The position numbers and the translations under genes are program-made. The notes under the pieces are model-generated. The model saw only the letters and a program-made list of their open reading frames with translations, was not told the DNA's origin and did not search any database. Shown here piece by piece: positions 43,501-56,800 of a stretch of 64,000 nt of DNA. Every line of letters begins with the position of its first letter. The stretch's first letter is position 1. This DNA comes from Baylisascaris procyonis (taxonomy: Eukaryota; Nematoda; Chromadorea; Rhabditida; Ascarididae), in the NCBI GenBank assembly GCA_037389465.1, contig JAZARR010000230.1:2790001-2854000 (forward strand), read 5' to 3'.

Positions 43501-46500
43501 CACAAAGCGGAAGTATGTCCACATGAATGACTTTTAAAGGATAAACTTATAACAATCATCTATCTATCAAACTGGTCCCCTACTCAAGATTTTATATAAT
43601 CCTTTCAGGAAGGAATTTTCAAGACGTGAGTGCTTCTACACATTTTCTTGAAAGGGATCAGCGGATCATGAAGCACTGCTCCTCCACGCCCTTGATACAA
43701 ATGTTTCTACAAGCTTCAATGAAGGACGAAAAGAAAACCTCATGTTGTCCAGCGAGGCTCTCCAGCTCCCTTAGGATTGTATAGAACGAGCTCACGTAGG
43801 TGAAGGACTTCGCCATATCATCCTCTTCCTTCTTCTTGCTTAGATTTCTCTTTGCCAATGCTCTGCAATAACTGCCTCAATTTAATAATGCCATTTGAAT
43901 ATCAGGGACAGTCGAAAACCTTATGTCCCCATGGAACCATGTAATAAAAACAATAAAATAAGCCAAGCCACCTTGTACGTTCCTTGGAAACAAACGGATA
44001 AAACATTATATAGAAGGTTGGGAAATATGAGTTTTACATACATAACCGTAAAATTGCCATCCGCGATATATTCGGATGAATTTCCTTGACTGGAACCTCT
44101 GTAAATTTGCTTACGAAATAGGTCAAAGTGAACGCACGGTACATAAATAACGATATGGTTCAGGTTCAGGATACTCTCCTTCTCAAGACCTCTCGAACAA
44201 ACGTTCAGGACATCTTCACGACCCATCGTTCAAAACACCATCTTCTGCTTCCCTCCTCCTTCTTAGAATTGTTGGTGCGCTTTGTTTAAATAATGCAAAT
44301 CATCCTGTTTAAAAACCAATTTTTTGAACTCCAATTTAGCAAAAAATATATTTTCTGAACATAAAATTTTATGGCGTTCAGCTTTCGATCCTATGTCATT
44401 CTGTTTCGGTCAATTTTCATGCGTTTTGACAATTTTGCAAAGATTATTTCGATGTATACACGTGTCTATCAGTCCAATCCGAAAGCATCACAACAACAGT
44501 CGGGAGACTTAATAGCTAAAGTGTACTCTTGTATCACCTTACATGCTGATTCATCATTTTCGATGAGAATTATGCAGACCTAAAATTTGTATGTATTCTG
44601 CACCGGTAGAAACGTGAAAAGCTTGTTAGATCAAATTAGAGTTCCGATCAAGTAAATTACGAAAATATTATCCCAAACATTTTTTACTGATTGGAAGAAT
44701 AGAAAAGTGGATGGGCAAATGAGTGGAAAACAAAAGTGCACAATACGGCGATTCCCCTCGAAAGCTCCTTCATCTGTTTCTTTTAGTGCTGATATTTATC
44801 TCTTTATTGCACTCATTTTCATGCCTACTTGTTGAGAATTTCGAAAAAAAAAAATTGAACTCTCATATTAACCGCTGTGAATAGGAATATCATCACTAAC
44901 ATATTTATGAACTATTTCTATAACGAAAGCACTAAGGCAAATCATTAAATGATGCTTGCTGATCTCATTCCCGTCTTTATTTTCGCCAAAAAGGCTTTCT
45001 GAAATCATAAAAAGAAATATAAAGAAATTATTTAACGATGCGTTAAAATATGAAAGCTTATTTATAATATTGCACAGATGAAAAAAAAAAAAAATTCAGC
45101 TGCCTCTGTCATTGTGCGCCGATGTGCTGATCTCTGTGCAATGTGATTTTGTGACGTATATAAATTCACTCTTCGGTGACAATGTAGAATCAACAAGCAC
45201 GTGTAAATAAAACACTTTAGGTATAAAATGTTCCATCTACTTGCTGCTTTTAAGCTGTACGAGTGCGTTTCAAAGCTTTATGCGCTTTGTATTATCAAAG
45301 AAGTGTACATAAACGATGAATGCGCAAAACTCATACGCATATTTACACAAATGGGATTATATGGCAGTACATCCAGATTAGAGCACTAACACTCCTCTAG
45401 CGAACTCTATTCCATTCTCTATCAGTAGTGTAGTAATATTCGTCTAATTTGCTCTACTCTAATCATTTTCTACTTTATAACACCATTACATTGTGCAATA
45501 TTCTAAAACTGTTGTAACGCAAACGATTTAACGAGATGCAGTAGAGAAATTTGATCGACTCTATGAAACTTAAAAAATGCACTACAATATTTACCTTAAT
45601 TTAGCGGCGTATTCGTCTTCGATCACGGCACGCTCTTTAAGAAATGCGCCGAACCTCTCTAGGTGTTCGATTCCTTTCTGTGTATGTAAACCAACCCCAT
45701 CAATCTGATCCTGAAATCGATCTCAATTCATCATCTGTAATAAACACACCTCAACAACATTTACCACCTATACTATTTATCCCACCATCGCTGCATCTAT
45801 AGGATAACATAAATAAATCCCAACACCTACCATCACAATCGATCTTGCAGTTTTCTTCTCGTTCAAGGTACTATCAACCAATTTGCAGCGATAAATCAAA
45901 GGCATGAAGAAAATTTAGAAAACTCGTAAATGTAATCGCAAAATTTACAATCTACGATTGTTGCAAAATTTATTCAGATCGAGAAGGCACGCAACGGTTC
46001 CATTATTCGAGTGTGAAATATGCAAGTCAAAGCAAAATAAAATCGCCCATTCGTCATCATAGGTGTAACGCAACAGATCACATAAAGAGAATGCCTTCCA
46101 GAAGAAAAATTTCATCCCAATGGAAAAAAGAAAAAAATATATTTCAACGATCCATCGTAAAGAATTTTGAAAATTAATAGAATCTCCGTCAGCGATCATA
46201 ACGTTAGTGCTGCCCACTCGTTTTCCCTCGAATATGATAAACCTCACCGGAACACCTTCGATGACATCCTGCAGGCGAACCTCCGAAAACATCCTCCCTC
46301 AAGCCATCAGCAAGACTTCACCCCTCATGTCTGTGGCAATATTCCCAGCAAATCTTCCACAACCCTTCCCCTCACGTCTCCAGCACCGAATGCGATTACA
46401 GAAAGAAACTTCAAACAATAGTTGAAGAAATGTAACGTTCGATGCAAAATGATAAATCATTAAAGCGGATACTGTTAGCTAAATGAGACAGTGATGCACC

Positions 46501-49411
46501 ACAACACAACCAATTAGTGTTCATAAAGAATTTCTATACAAAAAAAAATATATATCCAACAATTAGAAATTTGAAAATTATACGAAAATTTTTAATTTAA
46601 GATTCGAGAATCCGAAAATTTATTCCATTTCATTGGGCAAGAGACGGAAATTTTCTTCTAAAAACTTCTTTAGTGACGATCTCTTCGCAGAAATTGACAA
46701 ACGATCATCCACGAAGCTCATGAAATGAGACGACAAGATGACAAACACCCGAGGCGTTCGCAACAGTCATAAGAAATGGCATGCTTACGGCTACTCTATA
46801 TTATATACGCAACAAATCTCTGCATAAAAAAAGCCTATTACTACCGTTAAAGATACAACGGATAAATCATTTCACAAGATAGTGAGTGTCCAAAAAAAAA
46901 TAAACCCCACCTATCTCTTTTTGCCTTTCCCTCCCTCCTCTCCATTACAATACTAATAAAATCCCCCCCTCCTACAATAGATTAAGAGACCTTTATTGCC
47001 TCCGCTTCACTGAGGTACTAATAAAATTTCCCTAGATTAGATTAAGGCCCAGTTACGAGTTTTTGTTTAAAAATATAATGACGAAAACAATCAGCACAAA
47101 GAGAATGGGCAATTTACATCGAAGCAAGTGTAGGGCACATTAGAGCTGTTGCCTATAAAGGACGCTTGCAGTGCGGCAGATCCTGACTCAATACTCGATA
47201 ACGCTTTGCTGTGGAGTCGAATAACCTGCTCAAACATTCTAAACGACTCCGCAATCGATAAATCCAGAATGCTAATGGAGACGGCAGGCTTTATTCAGCG
47301 AGATTAGAATCTCCAATAACTCCAATTCCACTGCAAGCACAATTCGCTGAAGTAGATAGAACCTCCAAATGCAGAACTGAAAAACTCGAGCTCCACTACA
47401 ACAGCGAACTTTTAGTTAGCTGTGTTTGAATAAGAATTTATCGTTGCAGAATAAACAAAGCAGAACATCGAGAATCATCGAGAATCAAGGCGAAAGGCTG
47501 CGCTATACAAAACTCTGGTCTCGAACTACCAGAAACTCAGGCTTAGAATGAGCACTTAACTGTGTACGACAAGCAGCATAGAAGATCGTCACAGCATCCG
47601 ACTGAAAGTAGTGACAGCAGAAGAATCAGCAATATTATGCAGAGGAGGATGACATGGTCCACGATAATCTACCGAAAACAAGAAACGGTGGTAGAATTCT
47701 CGCGAAAAGCAGCAGTCTTCTAATAGACGAGAAAGCCGCTTTTCGGCACTGATGAACCACCAGCTGGCTGCAAATAGCAACGAAGTCAAAAAATAGTGAC
47801 AGCCGCCGAGTGAATCGAGCCCTCTCTGTACGATGCACCCTCAGCAAGAGGCAAATGAGCACAGCGCTGCGTCGACTTACTGGAAATGCACCAAGCACAT
47901 AACGCTACATTCCAGCTCTACGGTGTGCAATTCTTTGCACAATGGAGCATTCACTCGCCACACCGAGCACTCCCGATAATGCACCGCATCCTAGACATGA
48001 CATTCAGCCAGTCAGCAATCTACATCTCCAGTTTTAGTTAGCGGCTTAAACCCCTCAAAGTTTTCATTTTCAAGTTGCTTTAATCTTACTTTAACTTTCG
48101 AACTGCGGAATATTTTCAAATTCACAGTTACCAAAGTTGCTTGGAAAAAGGTTTTTTTTAGATGGGACAGAATGGAATTAAATAATTTAATGGAATGGAA
48201 TCCCACTTAGAATGGATAATTTTGCTTATAAAAGCTGCATAACTGTTAAATCTTTTTAATTGCGATCAAATGAAGTAAAATTAGAGAATTTTTTACACCA
48301 AAGAATAAAAAGTGACGAAAACAAATTAATGCCTATCCATTTATGAAATCGACTGATATAACAAAAAGAAGCCAAAATTGGCAATTTCCAAAACGCCAAA
48401 CGCAATACTTGCACATACTATCAATTTTCAAATGTAATCAGCAAATGGCTTAAAATTGTAATTCCATAACATCCCATTTACAGACCCCAAATTGTACTAC
48501 TGTGAAATATTGTTTAAGGGAACAAAATCTATAGCTCTACTAATTTATCGTTCGAGAAACTAAGAGCTACTGTGAACGTGTTGTGTACCTCTCCTATTCT
48601 CTTTTTAGATCATTCTTCCGCAATATGCAAATAAATATTTCATCATATATTTCCAGACGACTGCACTTAAGTGGTTATTGAGGTGTAGAATAATAGAATA
48701 TTGTTGAATGGTGTTAATGAAAGTTCAATATTGCATTGTAAACTATATGCAAATTTCACATTCTTAAACAACGGCATATCTGCACTAAGAAGTGACAAGC
48801 AAAATTCTAGAGGCACAACAAAATGAAACTCACTGAAGATGCACGACGATTTCTCTACGAACAAAAAAGCGTAGCAAACAATAAGATCATTCCAAATAAG
48901 GAAGAATAGTTGAACAAGTGCAATCGAAAAGTCCCTATTAGCTTGCGGATCGGCGTGCACAATAAACGCAAACACGCTATAGCAACTACTCTATCACCGA
49001 TAGTTTACCTGGTGACTAATACCGAAATGGATTTAAGGAGGGATATTTTTGGTTATTACTGCAAACTTGCACTTGAAGAAATTCATTATAGAACTATCAG
49101 TATGCCCATTTATATACTCCAACCCCTCGATAGAAACGTTGATTGAGAATCGACTTTCGTTATAGAAAACAATTTTTTTTTTCAATAGTTTCCGGCACTT
49201 GTAAGTGTAAAACGTGAACGACAATTGTTAATTAATGTGAGTTGTTCAACTGTTTAACTTAGACACAATCACCACAAAATCCTTGCAGAAAAAAAAAAGA
49301 GAGAGATGAAAAAAACAACTCGAGAGAAGAAAGAAAAAAAAACCTTTGAAGAGATTAGAAGTTTTAACTTACCCAAAGATCGGACCAATTCGTCGTTGCG
49401 GAAACGCTCAT
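36397..49411 (-). CDS. toca-1: TOCA/CIP4-family F-BAR, HR1 and SH3 protein
   Basis: Twelve coding exons: 49411-49373, 45710-45595, 43862-43739, 43084-42924, 42412-42196, 41387-41212, 40758-40575, 40006-39870, 38594-38495, 38078-38029, 37477-37281 and 36644-36397. All eleven junctions agree in phase; the product is about 582 residues. The start MSVSATTNWSDLW leads into the F-BAR domain (DQIDGVGLHTQKGIEHLERF ... EQFRSGY), which senses and bends membranes. A linker follows, then HR1 (PPQQRCRRLQHEIELIEKEI and YKDNPKLGN), which binds CDC-42-GTP. A proline/serine-rich linker (EPPARPPPPSQSG) precedes the C-terminal SH3 (TALYPFEGG, DGWTRVRH, GFVPTSYLQ) that binds WASP/WAVE-type partners. The family couples Cdc42 to actin nucleation in endocytosis and at junctions. 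C. elegans has two paralogues; I cannot say which this matches, so the symbol is by family. Confidence 0.95.
40451..40519. repeat. AT dinucleotide microsatellite in a TOCA intron
   Basis: About 34 uninterrupted AT units lie in the intron between the TOCA exons at 40758-40575 and 40006-39870. Confidence 0.97.
41649..41930. other. G-rich tracts in a TOCA intron
   Basis: The plus strand has a run of about seventeen purines, nearly all G, near 41651-41668. A second cluster near 41898-41928 has GGGG, GGGGG and GGGGGG separated by 4-10 bases. The spacing would allow a G-quadruplex on the plus strand, which is the template strand for TOCA. Confidence 0.5.
46248..46292 (-). other. Candidate alternative first exon of TOCA
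   Basis: Within TOCA intron 1, the minus strand reads ATG then 15 codons (MFSEVRLQDVIEGVP) and ends at a GTGAGG donor in phase 0. That is the phase needed to join the first F-BAR exon at 45710. An in-frame stop lies nine bases upstream of the ATG. The surrounding 46.2-46.4 kb DNA is more GC-rich than the rest of the intron. Phase agreement has a one-in-three chance of being accidental. Confidence 0.25.
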
Positions 49412-49454
49412 CGTCGATTCGCACAGCCCTTTCGCCCATCAAATGTGTCAAAAC
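49373..49454 (-). promoter_or_regulatory. TOCA 5' leader with an overlapping upstream ORF
   Basis: A TTTTCAAG acceptor ends at 49455. Between it and the main ATG (49411-49409) lies another ATG at 49439-49437 in a different frame. After splicing to 45710 that frame would run MGERAVRIDDERFRNDELVR and a few more residues to a stop two codons into the next exon. The main start is assigned because only its frame continues into the F-BAR domain and gives the family-typical SDLWDQ junction. Confidence 0.5.
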
Positions 49455-50640
49455 CTTGAAAATCACATCTCTACATTATTCAATTCAATTCGAAATATAA
49501 AAACGTCACAATGATATGACGTCATAATAGCAACAAGAAATGTCACCAAAACAATACAACCATCATTGAACCTACTAGTAATTGACTGTAAATATAATAG
49601 CATCCAAGAAAATCATTACATAACTTGGAAGAAAAACGAGAACTTATGCAATGAAATGCTTATAAAGTTCAGCTCCTCTTCCCAAGCAAATAAAGCAAAT
49701 AAAACCTATGTCATTATAGCTGACATGATAACTTCTGAATTTCGACCAATTAAGCGAAGTACATATACGTTTATGCATACATGTGTATAGTGTACATGTA
49801 TACTATACATATATACGCAGAAATTGGCGCATATGTCCATGTATGCATATATATCTCAATGATCAAATTGCTAATAATCCATTCCCTTACAAATTGCAAA
49901 GATTTTTGACAAAGTGGATTATGAATGAGATGGGAAAAAAATTGGGAAAATGACCGACCTATGCTATAGATTAGAGTTATCCAAGTCCCCGTCATCTGTA
50001 ATTATGCAAAAAAAAAGTAATTTTTTTGCTTTTATTAGCATATAAGATAGGCTCTCGTCTATTACTCTAAACAACAAAGAGCCCAAGCTAAGTTTATTCC
50101 CAATGGCGATCCAAGATCGGATTTAACTGCGACGGAAGAATGGTGAGCTCAGTTTGATGGATAATCTCAACGAATGAATTTGTTTCCTTTAATCACATCT
50201 TGTCCACTATCTTTTAAAAACATCTCAGTATTATTTACTACAGAATTACAATAAAACAACTAGATGACTAAATTTCGAGGATCCCAAAACGTGTTATATG
50301 CAAATGAGATACCAATTCAGGAGTAATAATGGCCTATAAGGAAAGATGTATACGAGCATTTTATGACATATAACGTTAGTATTTATATCGATGAAGATGT
50401 GCCTACTCCTCTTGCCCCCCTCCCCTCCTCACCCCAATCCAACATTTATATCGATTCTATTAAGCAATATTTTGGTGAAACAATTTGCAATCGCTGTTAA
50501 ATCAGTAAGATTGCTTCTCATTGAAAAAAATCGTTGAGGAAGCAAATCAATAAACCATGGAAATCAAAAAAAAATTAAATTCAATGAAAGGTTTTTTTTG
50601 CACTAACCATCTTCGCGAACCCATTCAGCCGCGTAACCAT

Positions 50641-50710
50641 AAAAAATCAATAATCCCTTTAGGTTTTATTATTGAATAGAATTCAAATAAAGTGATTATT
50701 GATTTTTTTT
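50641..50710. repeat. Small inverted repeat
   Basis: AAAAAATCAATAATC at 50641-50655 is matched by its reverse complement GATTATTGATTTTTT at 50694-50708, with a loop of 38 bases. It may be a remnant of a small inverted-repeat element or a chance pairing in AT-rich DNA. Confidence 0.5.
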
Positions 50711-51545
50711 AAATGTTTATTTGTTTGAATGGATCTATTTAATAATAAACCTTAATAATAAACAAATTTTCGTTTCCGCGATAATGGCCTGAATATATGT
50801 GAATCATTTGTTAGAGAACGGTGGAATGACACAGCACATTGAGAGGTGAGAAGCGATCGTGCGTATCGGGATCGAAGAAACACATAAAAGAGGGATTTAG
50901 GTGGTACATTCCCTCTTCGTGCCAGCTCCCCGCCAGCGTCAAATTTAAATTGCGTTATGAGTGCAAAAAAATGAAAAAAACTTCCCCGAATTAGTACAAA
51001 CTCCTCAGAAATTGGGCAGTTTAACAGGGATTCGAGGGTAATATTCCAAAAACATCCTGAAACTAGACGATTGGCTGATGGATTCCACTGAAATCTTTAA
51101 GTAAATTCGATTCTACAAATTGACTAAGATTTGCGCTCATTGGTTGGCCAACGGATAGACAGATAAAAAGCACACGCAACCACATTTACGATCACTCTAT
51201 AATGAACAATGCATTCATTTCATTAGCAGTCTTTCTTCTCTTAACTTCTGGCGAAAGTGACCGTAGCGTTGTTGGACATTTGCGCCTTATCACAAAACTT
51301 TAGAAAAAATGATTTACTTTCACATATATGCAAAATTATTTTTGACGTTTATGTTGCTAAAAACTTCGCGAAAAACGCCACTTTAAATATACTCTGGAAC
51401 TTACACGTAAGAATTTTTAATGCAGGTTATATGATCTTTACATCCGACATTTTAATTTTTTTTTTTTTTTTCAAATAAGCCAATAAAAATATTCGAAATT
51501 AATCGAATCTAAATGACTTTAATAATTTCCATTCAAATACTACTA

Positions 51546-51839
<294 letters not shown>

Positions 51840-52090
51840 GCATAAAATTATAATAAAGAGAAAATTCATCGTCATCCATCAATAAACCTTAAATTTGATT
51901 ATGCAAATAAATTACACCGCAAACAATCTCATCACCTAATTCCATTTGAAAACGATTCAAATGATTGAGTATCGAAGAGATTATCGTATGTAAAAGGTCG
52001 TTGTAGAATACAAATTTAAAATTAATGAAATCGAACAACTCTCGACAACACAACCTTCATTTATTACTCACTCACACCTACAAACTTTAT

Positions 52091-52099
<9 letters not shown>

Positions 52100-52149
<50 letters not shown>
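52100..52149. repeat. AT dinucleotide microsatellite
   Basis: About 25 AT units, about 260 bp to the right of the TTA array. Confidence 0.97.
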
Positions 52150-52153
<4 letters not shown>

Positions 52154-53203
52154 AAAACCACAAATCGACCGAATTGGAAGAGAAAATTTTGCTCAGTTTG
52201 AGTTGTCCTATTGCACTGGAGACGAAATGGAAATGTAGGTAATCATCGAGGCTGGTTCTTTCTCCTTTTCTTCTGAAGGGAGAGAGGAATAACAATGTGG
52301 TACTTTAGAGATTTTCAATATTCGGCAAATAGAGATTGAGATATTGATAATCAAGGATAAAAATTATTAAAAAATTTTATATAAAAATATTTCCTAAAAA
52401 AATACTACTTTTCACTTAAATAACATTCTGATTTCATAGGTTTATTACTTAATTCAAACCAAAAGATAGATAATTAAAAGTTACCTATTTAAAGGCTTTC
52501 CTACTTCTTAAAGAACGTCAGCCATCTTAGAACAAAAAAAATATTCAACGTTATATAATGTACGGGAAAAAAATATGTTAAAAATTATATTATCACATTC
52601 GATATTGATAATTGATAATATTAGTAACAAAATGATAACTCAGCAATCATTATGCAATAAATTCCCTTCGAATATGGAGAAAAAAAAACAATTCTGCAAA
52701 AAAAAAAAAAAAATTAAAAATTATAAACAATTAAGCACAAATATTGCATAATGAATCATACTACAATATCGTTTGTTTATCTTTGGTATTATACCGATTT
52801 GTTTAAATGTTTACTCAAAAAGAAAAAAAACTGGAAGACCTAAAATTACCTCACAACTTGAAAAATATTCCATTTTTATTGTGAGTCATACTATGACGAT
52901 TGACGTTATTACCAATAAGACGATACTTATAAAACAGCATTCACTAAGAAGAGAAAAATTGCTCTCAGATTTTAGCAGAACGATGCAGCACGACGCCACA
53001 TCAATCATTTGTGTGTTCGCATAAACCTCGTTGCATCAATAAATCTCTACAACGACGATTTCCGTCCGGGAAAACTTAGATTCGCTGCAAAATGCCAAAC
53101 GAGTTGCTTCTGGGATAAACTCGTCCCCTTGTCATGACCTGAATGCTGGTGGTGGGGGGAGAGGGGGAAGAGGGGAGGGGACCATCGGACTATTAGCGCA
53201 TTG

Positions 53204-53238
53204 AAACTTGGATCGCGGATAAAACCCGATCCAAGTTT
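53204..53238. other. Perfect 12-bp stem hairpin
   Basis: AAACTTGGATCG at 53204-53215 pairs perfectly with CGATCCAAGTTT at 53227-53238 across an 11-base loop. A purine-rich G tract (about 53150-53180) lies just before it. No coding frame covers it. Confidence 0.6.
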
Positions 53239-53725
53239 AACTCATCTTCATGGAGTCCTGGCTTGGTTAAATTCTTTCTCGACTGCAACCAGTCCCCAAG
53301 CTTAATACGGATCTAATGAATTTTTTGCCGAGGCAAAGTTCCAAACTTTTTTGTCCACATAATTCAAGTAAAGTAAAGATGTGCTTTATTTGAACAACAA
53401 ACGAGAAACGTTGTCAAAAATGTTGGTACGATATGCGCTTTTATTATTCATCCGCCTGATTTAATAATTTCATAAATTATCAAAAAATAATAAAATAAGC
53501 GAAATTATGATTCGAACACTCAAATAAATGTTCTTAAAAGATGTTTCTGTTGGTTCGATCGATAAAAAGTGCATGCAAATCTTTTTCCACTTTTAAATGT
53601 CAATATCACTTTTTACAGTTGAGCGATCAATGTGCACTATTGCTGAGATTTTATGACGCACAACTATAGAAGACATTACACCCAACAAATTTCACAAATT
53701 TAGCTTCCGTGGCTTCCTTGTCGAA

Positions 53726-53879
53726 ATTATCCAAAAGATAGATTGAAACTACCCAAAAGATAGGTTTAAACTACCCAAAAGATAGGTTGAAATTACCCAA
53801 AAGATAAGTTGAAACTACCCAAAAGATAGGTTTAAACTACCCGAAAGATAGGTTGAAATTGCCCAAAAGATAGGTTGAA
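53726..53879. repeat. 22-bp minisatellite, seven copies
   Basis: Seven consecutive 22-bp units of the form ACTACCCAAAAGATAGGTTG plus AA, with 1-3 differences per copy. Units alternate between ACTACC and ATTACC variants. A degenerate continuation (CTGAAACTACCGGAAAGAGA) follows to about 53925. There are no spacers, so it is not a CRISPR-like array. Confidence 0.92.
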
Positions 53880-56800
53880 AGCATTGGGCGAACAAGCTGA
53901 AACTACCGGAAAGAGAAACTGAAAGAAGTGGGCGGATAGAGTGACGCACACGTGTGAATATGCATAGATTCGATTTTGCTAATAATAAATATCCAAAAGT
54001 GCTAATTTATGAAAACACATGGCAATCACAAAATAAAGGATTAAGATTTATGACCGTAAAGCCATTAAAAAATTTACAAAGCCATTCGTTTACCCGACGA
54101 GGGACGGGACAATTTAAGGAAATTTTACGATAGACTTGCCCTCAATACCTAACTGCTTCCTAATACTCCCATTCTCCTCTTCACTTTCCAGAAAACCCTC
54201 TTTACATCATAAAATATCTTGCCTTTTATTGCAATCATTTTTTTCTTCTCCATTTCAACGTTGTCTGTCAAGACTCTTAGATGAACAGATCAGTTCTTCA
54301 CTATCAAATCTCTCTCGACACTCGTTTCTATCAAGCGAAGAACGTCCCTCAATGAAAATATTCCCTCTAGCACATACCTCTTTGCAAGCATAAATACACT
54401 CTTATTAACGTTGAAAATTTGTGATGAAAACATATTTTTAGCATATTTGCATTATCAGCACATTTTTTAAACTGAATAAAACTCATTGGTTTCATATTTT
54501 TTCTATAGTATCGCGTGCGTAACGTAGTGAAATATTTCAATGAAGCAAAACGATTCTCAATGTTGCATTGACGAGAAGTATAGATCTCATTGGTGCCGTT
54601 TAGCTGACTCATACATTCATTTCAACATCAAAGCATGATGCACATTCCCATTCATCGACTCATATCTTCATTTAGAAGACTTTAAACAACGTTTAGTCAT
54701 ATCTATACTAGAATATTAATAGCCGGAAATTGATCCATTGCAATGAATATCATTTATTTCTCAATAATATTTCAATTTTTCTTCATCGATGAAAAAATAT
54801 TTCAGTGAAAAATTAGCAAAGATATTTTTTTTCCAAAACGATAAAATCGATTATAAAAAGTGAGAAAAATACTTCCTTTTTAGGATTTCAGTATATTTCG
54901 CAACTTTATTCAATGACTACACCAAAATATAAGAAATTTCAGCATTAAAGGACAATAAATTTACTTCTATTAGAAATACTAATCCTATGCAATTTATGCA
55001 TTGATTGAAAATGTAGGAATAGTAAACGACTCATTTCAATATGTAATTATAACAGCACAAAAATATAGTATGTCATTGCAGGCAGCAAAGAGGCATTTCA
55101 TATGATTTTTTTATTATTAGTAACCAGTAGCATAGTACTATCCTTTAGCAGCAACTGTCAACAGATTATCCTAGCCCTCAGTATATAAGCCTGAATTAAT
55201 CCACATTGGCCTGGATCGTTGGCTTTTCAACGACACATTTATCCTTTCGTTTAAGAAGTTTTGCAGCGATGCCTGCATGAAATCCCTCCCTCCCTTCCTC
55301 TCATTTCAAGCTTTCTTCCCTCTCCCTTTCTCCCTCACCGTTCTGAGAGGATAGGAATATATGAAGATATTGATAGCAAAAAATATACCAACTACATTCC
55401 AGTACAATCCGGCCTGGAGAGTCAACGATCAACAATGAACACATCTCTTCGCATATGTAATTACTTCATCATTAATGCATATATTTTCTGCTCTCTCCCA
55501 TATCAACATCGATGTTCTAGTCCTTTCCCATATTACATTCACAAAATAGATCAAAATATTAAAAGATGATTCAAAGGTAATAATAAAAGACGCAGTACTT
55601 TATCAATAAACAATTAACCGTTAGCTATTCGCGATTTGCATTTACTTCATTTCTTTAGACTGAAGTATATTCTATTTTGCATATAAGTTGATTCGGAAAT
55701 AAAAACAGTGATACCACGAAAGAAGCAATAATTACATCTATGAGCTTCTCGATGAAAGCTTAATTAATGAAACACACAGATAATCAAAAATTAAAAAAAA
55801 AATCATTTGCAACACTGCAGTGAAATTTTGCAAATCACCCTGACTTCGAACGAGCATAGTGGACGAAGTGATATGGAAAGTGATGAGGGTGGAAGGGGGG
55901 AAGGGGGGTGATTGAGATGGGAAGAAAGGAAGAAAAATCACCTCGCACTCGCTGCCCGAGGACCCTTGTTTATAAGAAATATGAAAACATATCCGTTTAT
56001 ATCAAGGCTACTCTATTAATAGTAATGAAGTTATTAATGAGTATATAAGTAAATAAATAAAATACTATAAAGTTCATAATTATATGTCACATACTAGCCA
56101 GAATAAGGTTGTCTCTAGTGTTGTTCATAACAATAAGGAAAGAGCAAGCACTAATGGCTATGACAATTGCTGAAAGCCATTTCCGCATCACCATATGTCC
56201 TATATCCACACATAATGCTACCAACAAATAGCATCAAAGTAAACATAATCCATTATTTGCGATAGATTCTTATAAAGTGGAACGTTGTATTAGTAAATAA
56301 TTACAACCGATCGGAAACAGTAAACAACTGACTAAATGATCCCCTAAAATATGCAAATTTGTTTATTGGTTCAATAATGAAATCAGCGATCAATGCATAA
56401 ACTCGTATGAATTCGACTGATAAGGCAAAGTGAGAAGAAGCGATCACCTGAATATTACCAAAATTAAAAATGAAGTAAATGGATCGAATTATGCACTCAT
56501 AAAAAACTTATAATTTAGGTTTCGGTCAAAATTGATCTAACAGAGAATGTCTCCGACAGGTGCAAAGTTATGGCTGGAAAAGTATTAACTGGCATGTAAT
56601 AGCCAAATAAATGTTGGCTCTTATATCATAGAAGCATATAAAATATAAGATAAAAGACTATTTTCAATGCACATTTTAGGAAAGCACATGGGGAAGATTT
56701 TAGGCACAATATATGCTTTTAAAATTCTGTCTATTACGCCAACACTAGCAAAAAATTGCTAATAAATAATAAAGTATCTACTTATATTTCAACCGATTTG

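Noticed and set aside
53726..53879. CRISPR-like repeat array
   Set aside because: The units are directly contiguous with no spacers, in a eukaryotic genome.
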